Below, piece by piece: positions 58,581 to 64,000 of a DNA stretch of 64,000 nt; within the stretch, counting starts at the first letter, position 1, and each line of letters starts with the position of its first letter. This stretch comes from Marinifilum sp. D737. GTDB taxonomy: Bacteria; Bacteroidota; Bacteroidia; Bacteroidales; Marinifilaceae. The notes under the pieces are model-generated. The model was not told where the DNA came from, ran no database searches, and saw nothing but the letters and a program-made list of their open reading frames with translations. The translations under genes and the position numbers were made by a program. Location: contig NZ_JANQCD010000001.1 of the NCBI RefSeq assembly GCF_026672275.1, positions 186,001 to 250,000 of the forward strand. Reading direction: 5' to 3'.

Positions 58581-58922
58581 ATGAAGCAATTCTCATTATA
58601 CAAGACAATCTACTTTTTAGGGGTTGTCTTAATTTTTGTTGGTGGTTACCGGTTATTTAAGAATTTTTCCTACGGTGATCTACTGTTTTCAGCGGGTATT
58701 CTTTGTTACTCGGGCGTACAGGTGTTTCTGTTGTTCTTTAAATCATTGGCTGATTGGAAACTTTTTGAATACCTGAAACTAACTGTAAATGTTCTGTTTC
58801 TCATATCAATCATTCTATTGTTGATTTTGGATTTACAGGAATGGTATTATCCATTTATTTTGGGCTTGTTGATTGATTTCTTTTCAAATATCCTGAAAAG
58901 AATAAATCGGCGTCCTGCGTAA
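58581..58922 (+). CDS. small membrane protein of unknown function
   Basis: 113 residues with three or four hydrophobic segments (TIYFLGVVLIFVGGYRL, LLFSAGILCYSGVQVFLLFF, LTVNVLFLISIILLLIL, YPFILGLLIDFF) and a basic end. No family recognised. Starts 4 bp behind the DUF4870 gene, so co-transcribed with it. Confidence 0.6.
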   Translation: MKQFSLYKTIYFLGVVLIFVGGYRLFKNFSYGDLLFSAGILCYSGVQVFLLFFKSLADWKLFEYLKLTVNVLFLISIILLLILDLQEWYYPFILGLLIDFFSNILKRINRRPA

Positions 58923-58994
58923 TTTGGGTTTATTTCAATCCTGATTTTTTAGAAGAGGCCTAATCATTTTCCAAGCTTGTTTCACCTGTTGATA

Positions 58995-59372
58995 CAAGCT
59001 TCTTTCTTTCATGCAACAATGAGAAACATTTATGGGTAACTTTCCTCCATACGCACAAAAATGAGATCCATTCCTGTCTGGATGTGACTCTGATATAGGT
59101 TTACTTGATTTGAACGCGTGTTTACTTGACCCAAATGTAGGAAAAGATGAGTCTGACGCGCGTTGAAATCACATCCACCCATTTTTAGGTCAATTTTTGA
59201 TGGGTTTACATTACATTTTCCCATGAAAAAGACAGCTATTTCTATGAAAATATCTCAAAAATTAGGGTAGATGTCACATTTACCTACGTCCAGGTGAGTT
59301 TTTCCTGCGTTTGGATCATATGTTTCCATGTTAGCTTCAACTTTTCCCATGTTTATCTAATCTACATCCTAG
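58995..59372. repeat. degenerate 21-bp-period array (array A3), 18 units in exact register
   Basis: 378 bp divide into 18 units of exactly 21 bp starting at 58995, with no slippage. Column 7 is T in 15 of 18, column 8 is C or G in 16, column 9 is A in 15 (core T-C/G-A), and column 21 is G in 14. Typical halves are tttaggtcaatt and ttcccatg. No two units are the same. aagcttg (58973) and caagctt (58995) form a hairpin at the left edge. Stops occur in the plus frames; not coding. The remaining bases 59373-59537 show nothing clear. Confidence 0.85.
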
Positions 59373-59537
59373 GTAAGATATAAAGTTATTATTGCATATA
59401 AGACAAGCAATCGCTAGTGATGAAACTGTTCAACTCTATAGAGAAGAGTCTTTTCGATAAATCATATCGGCTCTTAAATTTTTAATGCATATCTAAATTG
59501 TGCAGTGGTCTAACTGTGCTACTATCGAAATAATGTA

Positions 59538-59545
59538 TATTTTTG
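59538..59545 (+). promoter_or_regulatory. -7 element for hisS
   Basis: TATTTTTG, exact TAnnTTTG, 35 bp before the hisS ATG. -33 element not clear. No T-box or other leader structure seen. Confidence 0.45.
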
Positions 59546-59580
59546 TAGATCTGATAAAAAACCAAAATAAAGAATAAGAA

Positions 59581-60942
59581 ATGGCTCAAAAACCGTCTAT
59601 TCCTAAAGGAACGAGAGATTTTTCACCAGTTGAAATGGTGAAGAGAAATTACATTTTCGATACCATTAAAGAGGTTTTTCAATTGTATGGATTTATGCCG
59701 ATTGAAACACCATCAATGGAAAATCTTTCAACTCTAATGGGAAAATATGGAGAAGAAGGGGATAAACTACTTTTTAAAGTATTGAATTCGGGAGATTTTA
59801 TCTCGAAAGTGCGTGATGAACAATTGCAAGAGCGTAATTCGGTTAAGCTAACGACTAAGATTAGTGAAAAAGGTCTGCGATATGACCTAACCGTACCATT
59901 TGCTCGTTACGTTGTGCAGCATCGCAACGATATTAGTTTTCCTTTTAAGCGATACCAAATTCAACCGGTATGGAGAGCCGATCGTCCACAAAAAGGACGT
60001 TACCGTGAGTTTTATCAGTGCGATGTAGATGTAATTGGCAGCAATTCACTTTTGAATGAAGTAGAACTAATTCAAATTGTTGACGAAGTATATCGCAGGC
60101 TACAATTGAATGTGGTTGTGAAGTTAAACAACCGTAAGATTTTAGCAGGTATTGCTGAAATTATTGGCGAAGCTGAAAAAATTATCGATATCACTGTTGC
60201 TATCGATAAGCTGGATAAAATTGGTTTAGAGAATGTAAACAAAGAATTGGCAGAAAAAGGAGTATCAGCGAAAGCTATAGAAACTTTGCAACCAATTATT
60301 TTGTTATCAGGTACCAATGCCGAAAAAGCTGCAAAATTAAAAGAACTTTTAGCTGATTCGGAAGTTGGAATGAAGGGGATCGAGGAATTGGAGACAGTAT
60401 TCAACTACCTTGATCAGCTTGATGTGAAAACTGAAGTTGAATTGGATTTAACGCTTGCCAGGGGATTGAACTACTACACCGGAGCCATTTTCGAAGTAAA
60501 ATCGAAAGACATGGAGTTTGGTAGTATTACTGGTGGTGGTCGTTACGACGATTTGACAGGGATTTTTGGATTGAAAGATGTTTCGGGTGTTGGTATTTCA
60601 TTTGGTGCTGATCGTATTTACGATGTGTTGGAGCAAATGAATAAATTCCCAGAAGAAACGGCTGCAACCACTAAAGTATTATTTATCAATTTTGGCGAAA
60701 AAGAGGAACTATTCTGTTTACCTGTGCTATCAAAATTGAGAGCTAATGGAATTAATGCAGAAATTTATCCGGCATCTCAGAAAATGAAAAAGCAAATGAC
60801 TTATGCCAACAATAAAAATATTCCTTACGTGATTATGGTTGGAGAAACTGAAATGGAAGAAGGAGTTGTGAGCTTGAAGAACATGGAAACTGGAGATCAG
60901 GAAAAATTAACTCCGGAACAATTGATTGAAAAGTTGGCCTAA
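59581..60942 (+). CDS. hisS: histidyl-tRNA synthetase
   Basis: 453 residues, class II. Motif 1 region [13 protein letters not shown], motif 2 [20 protein letters not shown], the histidine loop [13 protein letters not shown], motif 3 [12 protein letters not shown], then the anticodon-binding domain ([12 protein letters not shown]). The short insertion is of the form seen in Bacteroidota and eukaryote-like HisRS. Charges tRNA-His. Confidence 0.98.
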   Translation: MAQKPSIPKGTRDFSPVEMVKRNYIFDTIKEVFQLYGFMPIETPSMENLSTLMGKYGEEGDKLLFKVLNSGDFISKVRDEQLQERNSVKLTTKISEKGLRYDLTVPFARYVVQHRNDISFPFKRYQIQPVWRADRPQKGRYREFYQCDVDVIGSNSLLNEVELIQIVDEVYRRLQLNVVVKLNNRKILAGIAEIIGEAEKIIDITVAIDKLDKIGLENVNKELAEKGVSAKAIETLQPIILLSGTNAEKAAKLKELLADSEVGMKGIEELETVFNYLDQLDVKTEVELDLTLARGLNYYTGAIFEVKSKDMEFGSITGGGRYDDLTGIFGLKDVSGVGISFGADRIYDVLEQMNKFPEETAATTKVLFINFGEKEELFCLPVLSKLRANGINAEIYPASQKMKKQMTYANNKNIPYVIMVGETEMEEGVVSLKNMETGDQEKLTPEQLIEKLA

Positions 60943-60964
60943 TCTTATAAGGCTGAAAATATAT

Positions 60965-60993
60965 AAGGGCTGTCAATCGACAGCCCTTTTTTT
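60965..60993 (+). terminator. terminator of hisS
   Basis: aagggctgtc (60965-60974), loop aatc, gacagccctt (60979-60988), then T to 60993. Confidence 0.9.
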
Positions 60994-61000
60994 GTATTGT

Positions 61001-61486
61001 TTAATTTCTTTCGCGTCGGCCCATATGACGGCCTTTTTCTTTAATCTTTCGTAATAACATGCCCTGGAATTTTTTCTCGGCATGATAAAGTTCCAAGACC
61101 TTTTTTATGGGAAGTATCTTTTTAAACTTCTCGTGATATTCCTTATTCAATTTAGCATCTTTAATTCGATACTCAATCATATCATCACTAATTTGAACCA
61201 GTTCTTTCTCGGGAAGGCTCTCTAAACCATTTCTGATTTTGTGAAACAATACTCTTCCTTCCTGTCTAAGTTGTTCTTTTTTATTTTCCAATTCATTGTA
61301 AACAGGCCAGAACAATTGGGCTTCCTCAGGAGTTAATTCCAGTCGTTGAGTAATGAATGATACTTTCTGCGCTTGAATTTCCTTGTACATTCGGCCATGG
61401 CCTTCACCTTTTCCTTTACCATGTTGTGCATTAACCGACAAACAAAATGTCAGTAATATAGATATTGATAGGATTAATCGGTTCAT
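61001..61486 (-). CDS. secreted Spy/CpxP-like helical protein
   Basis: 161 residues. Signal peptide 1-20 (cleavage VNA-QHG), then a His/Gly-rich stretch and long charged helices with LTPEEAQLFWPVYNELENK, an LTxxQ-like element of Spy-type periplasmic proteins, and a basic end. Third gene of the sigma unit, 10 bp behind the anti-sigma-like gene, so probably its output or sensor. Confidence 0.7.
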   Translation of the reverse strand: MNRLILSISILLTFCLSVNAQHGKGKGEGHGRMYKEIQAQKVSFITQRLELTPEEAQLFWPVYNELENKKEQLRQEGRVLFHKIRNGLESLPEKELVQISDDMIEYRIKDAKLNKEYHEKFKKILPIKKVLELYHAEKKFQGMLLRKIKEKGRHMGRRERN

Positions 61487-61496
61487 ATTTCAATAA

Positions 61497-61886
61497 TTAT
61501 AAGTTCGCCAATAATTCATCGGTTGCGATATCGTAATCCGAAAGATACTCAATAATTTCATCCGAAGAAGTTTCGGACATGCTGTCAAAGAAGAAATCAG
61601 ATTCAACCTTTTCTGTGTTTACAGTACTGCTGTCTTCTATTTGTGAAATTGGTTGATTTTGAAAATCAGTAGGAACTGCTGTAGTCAAAATCAATTTGGC
61701 TATAAGAACAAATGCAAGTACACTAGCAGCCATCCACATATATGGTTTCAGAATTTGAATCAAATTCTTCTCCTTTGGATTCTCTTCCTTTTCTATTCTT
61801 TCATTAATTCGATCACTTAGGTTCTCGAAATAATTTTCAGGAACTTTAAATGGTTGATCTTTTTTCATATCCGACAGATTATTCAT
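61497..61886 (-). CDS. anti-sigma-like membrane protein
   Basis: 129 residues from MNNLSDMKKD (ATG at 61886); an in-frame ATG at 61919 would add 11. Cytoplasmic N-terminus with PFKVPENYFENLSDRINERI, one membrane helix (MWMAASVLAFVLIAKLIL), then an acidic extracytoplasmic tail. It has the topology of anti-sigma factors, encoded just behind an ECF sigma, but no zinc motif is visible. Probably senses the envelope and restrains the sigma. Confidence 0.6.
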   Translation of the reverse strand: MNNLSDMKKDQPFKVPENYFENLSDRINERIEKEENPKEKNLIQILKPYMWMAASVLAFVLIAKLILTTAVPTDFQNQPISQIEDSSTVNTEKVESDFFFDSMSETSSDEIIEYLSDYDIATDELLANL

Positions 61887-61952
61887 GATTCGTATATTTT
61901 TTAGACTGTCAAAATTCAATTTGGTTTAATCGCTATAGCTGAATTAATATTG

Positions 61953-62507
61953 CTAACATTCAAGCTTTAACAGAGATTCAATTTTCTTTACTGCATGATG
62001 ATAGGAAGCTTTTAATGCTCCAACCGAAGTTTCAAGAATTTCCGACATATCTTCATACTTCATTTCATCAAAATATTTCATGTTAAAAACCAGGCGTTGT
62101 TTTTCGGGCAGTTGTAATATTGCCTTTTGCAACTCAACTTGTGCCTGATCTCCATCAAAATATTCATCTGCTTCCAAATTTGCAATCAGCATATCTTCCA
62201 CATCTTTATTGGCAAATGCAATGCTTCTTCGTTGTTTGTCTTTCAGAAATGTTAACGATTCGTTGGTTGCAATTCGATACATCCAGGTATAAAGTTTTGC
62301 ATCGTACCTAAAGTTAAGCAAGCCTTTCCAAATTTTCACGAAAGTGTTCTGCAAAACGTCATCAGCATCATCGTGCGACAATACAATTTTCCTGATTTGC
62401 CAGTACAATCTTTCCTGATATTTGTTTACCAAAAGGGAAAATGCTTCACTTTGAGTTTTCTTATCCTGAAAAAGTTGTAATATTTCTTCGTCAGTTTTTT
62501 GAGTCAT
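61953..62507 (-). CDS. ECF RNA polymerase sigma factor
   Basis: 184 residues. Sigma2 (YQERLYWQIRKIVLSHDDADDV, LQNTFVKIWKGL, YTWMYRIATNESL) and sigma4 (LPEKQRLVFNMKYFDEMKYE, SVGALKASYHHAVKKIE) are both complete. First gene of a unit with an anti-sigma-like and a Spy-like protein. Such units usually respond to envelope stress and often regulate themselves; no promoter motif was identified. Confidence 0.93.
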   Translation of the reverse strand: MTQKTDEEILQLFQDKKTQSEAFSLLVNKYQERLYWQIRKIVLSHDDADDVLQNTFVKIWKGLLNFRYDAKLYTWMYRIATNESLTFLKDKQRRSIAFANKDVEDMLIANLEADEYFDGDQAQVELQKAILQLPEKQRLVFNMKYFDEMKYEDMSEILETSVGALKASYHHAVKKIESLLKLEC

Positions 62508-62820
62508 CTATTGTTATAATTAAAGCTTTAACCTGAGAATGCATGATAAAAGTAGCCATTTGCAACTGTATCACGAAAGGTAAGACTCAATTCTTTTAAA
62601 AAGGTTTAATTGAAGTGTAAAAATAACTAATAACCCAAACTAATTTATTTTTCTCCTGCCTTATACTTTTTCACTGTAACTGCAGCTATGCCTGTAAAGT
62701 TTGCCTTGGATAAAGAAAAATAGAATTAAAAATTTTAGTTCGTTTCATTAACGATTTTTACACTGGGGCAAAAAAAATCCGGAATCAATTTGATCCCGGA
62801 TTCATATCTTGAATTGTGAA
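62508..62820. other. intergenic region, terminator only
   Basis: 313 bp between the sigma gene and transketolase. Besides the hairpin at 62776 nothing is supported. A minus-strand frame of about 26 codons (near 62633-62710, ending TVKKYKAGEK) is too short to claim. Confidence 0.4.
62776..62802 (-). terminator. terminator of transketolase
   Basis: aatccggaatca (62776-62787) pairs with tgatcccggatt (62791-62802), one G-U on the minus strand, followed there by a run of T. Confidence 0.85.
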
Positions 62821-64000
62821 TTATTTTTGAAGAAGAGCTTCAACTTCTTTCACAACATTTTCAGCAGTATAACCAAATTTCTCATCAAGAACTCCGGCAG
62901 GAGCTGAGTAACCAAAATGATCTAAACCAACAGCTTTACCGTTAGCGCCAACTAAACCTTGAAGTGTAACAGGCAAACCAGCAGTTAAACCAAGAACTGG
63001 AATTCCAGCAGGAATTACTTCGTTTTGATATTCTGCAGATTGTTGTCTGAACAAACCTTCAGAAGGAACAGAAACGATTTGTACTTTCAATCCTTTGTCA
63101 GCTTTCAAAATTTCAGCACCAGCAACTAATGTAGAAACCTCAGAACCACTAGCCAATAGAATAACATCAGGAGTAGATTCTGGTTTTTCAACAATGTAAG
63201 CACCTTTTTCTGCAGCCAAAGCTTCCTCGTATCTGTTACCGCTTGCAGCAGGAAGATCTTTAATGTTCTGACGAGATAAGATCAAAGCAGTTGGAGTTTT
63301 TGTGTTCTCCATAGCCATTTTCCAAGCAACGGTAGCTTCATCAACATCAGCAGGACGAAGAGCTAATAAACTCATTTCCCCTGAGTGATTTTTCAATTGC
63401 TCCAACAAACGAATTTGAGCTTCTTGCTCGATTGGCTGGTGAGTTGGTCCATCTTCACCTACACGGAAAGCATCGTGAGTCCAGATGTACTTCACGGGAA
63501 CTTCCATAAGAGCAGATAAACGAACCGCAGGCTTCATATAATCAGAGAATACGAAGAATGTACCACATGCAGCGGTAACACCACCGTGAAGAGCAATACC
63601 GTTACAAATTGCAGCCATTGTTAATTCAGCAACACCAGCTTGCAAGAATGCACCAGAGAAATCACCTTTAACAATTGCTTTTGTCTCTTTTAAGAATCCA
63701 TCTGTTTTATCTGAGTTACTCAAATCGGCAGACGAAACGATCATGTTGTCAACATTCTTTGCCAATTCGGCCAATACAGCAGAAGAAGCAGCACGAGTTG
63801 CACCACCTGATTTCTGTACAATTGCAGCATAATCGATTTCTGGAGCATCACCGCTAAAGAATTTTTCCAATTTAGCAGCCAATTCTGGATTTGCTTTTGC
63901 CCATTCAGCTTGTTCAGCTTTTTTAGCAGCAGCATATTCTTGTTTCTTTTTAAGAACTTCTTTGTAGTATTCTTCAACTTCAGGGAAAATCTGGAAAGGA
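62821..64000 (-). CDS. tkt: transketolase, C-terminal part (5' end outside window)
   Basis: About 393 residues are visible, open to the window edge; the full protein is about 670. Contains PFQIFPEVEEYYKEVLK, the pyrimidine-binding domain with ATRAASSAVLAELAK and FRVGEDGPTHQPIEQ (thiamine-diphosphate and substrate loop), and the C-terminal domain (ILLASGSEVSTLVAGA, GVLDEKFGYTAENVVKE). Moves two-carbon units in the non-oxidative pentose phosphate pathway. The missing part holds the TPP N-terminal domain. Confidence 0.97.
   Translation of the reverse strand, partial: PFQIFPEVEEYYKEVLKKKQEYAAAKKAEQAEWAKANPELAAKLEKFFSGDAPEIDYAAIVQKSGGATRAASSAVLAELAKNVDNMIVSSADLSNSDKTDGFLKETKAIVKGDFSGAFLQAGVAELTMAAICNGIALHGGVTAACGTFFVFSDYMKPAVRLSALMEVPVKYIWTHDAFRVGEDGPTHQPIEQEAQIRLLEQLKNHSGEMSLLALRPADVDEATVAWKMAMENTKTPTALILSRQNIKDLPAASGNRYEEALAAEKGAYIVEKPESTPDVILLASGSEVSTLVAGAEILKADKGLKVQIVSVPSEGLFRQQSAEYQNEVIPAGIPVLGLTAGLPVTLQGLVGANGKAVGLDHFGYSAPAGVLDEKFGYTAENVVKEVEALLQK

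Noticed and set aside
59030-59224. 64-codon minus-strand frame across array A3
   Set aside because: The heptad-like pattern follows from the 21-bp period; no homology and no leader.
58995-59372. CRISPR array
   Set aside because: Units are 21 bp with no constant repeat and no alternation of repeat and spacer, and no cas genes are present.
62633-62710. Possible relic ending TVKKYKAGEK on the minus strand
   Set aside because: Too short, and stops lie immediately upstream.

Overview
The window is AT-rich chromosomal DNA of a Bacteroidota bacterium, most likely a marine Marinilabiliales/Marinifilaceae-type organism (Bacteroidales-like). Evidence: promoters with the TAnnTTTG -7 element, almost no Shine-Dalgarno sequences, a type IX secretion type B sorting domain, DUF4290, an alanine/glutamate-rich L17 tail, an EF-G2 paralogue, and HydF of an anaerobe. 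Family level is inference.

1-5450 is an accessory-looking stretch: a decayed gene end, a surface-type lipoprotein, four small secreted beta-barrel-like proteins (two of them paralogues) and a broken partial copy of the lipoprotein gene. 5450-15000 holds a divergent Crp-family regulator and OsmC-family protein, two TlpA-like proteins that have lost the CXXC site, and a minus-strand run of SLC12-like transporter, metal-receptor protein, coaD and a serine hydrolase. 15000-25800 has a saccharopine-dehydrogenase-like protein, the minus-strand unit ppx - response regulator - aspA - hydF ([FeFe]-hydrogenase H-cluster maturation), an ABC export pair and grpE-dnaJ. 26000-35800 holds a STAS-like protein, a canonical TlpA-like protein, murA (Cys to Asp at the fosfomycin site), DUF4290, a UvrD/PcrA helicase, a type IX cargo protein and the EF-G paralogue EF-G2.

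36000-54200 is one continuous ribosomal superoperon (str, S10, spc and alpha together) from rpsL to rplQ with secY, map, infA and rpoA, headed by three good Bacteroidota promoters. It is followed by eno, a lone receiver protein, ettA, two small membrane proteins, hisS, an ECF sigma/anti-sigma/Spy-like unit, and transketolase, which is cut by the window edge.

The least expected signal is non-coding: four intergenic tracts (about 5660-5869, 16192-16380, 33400-33525, 58995-59372) are built from degenerate units with a period of about 21 bp. Each tract has its own consensus, and the largest keeps exact register for 18 units. Three of the four lie between convergent genes. They are not CRISPR, not coding and not ordinary tandem repeats. 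No tRNA, rRNA, CRISPR array, intact insertion sequence or prophage was seen.
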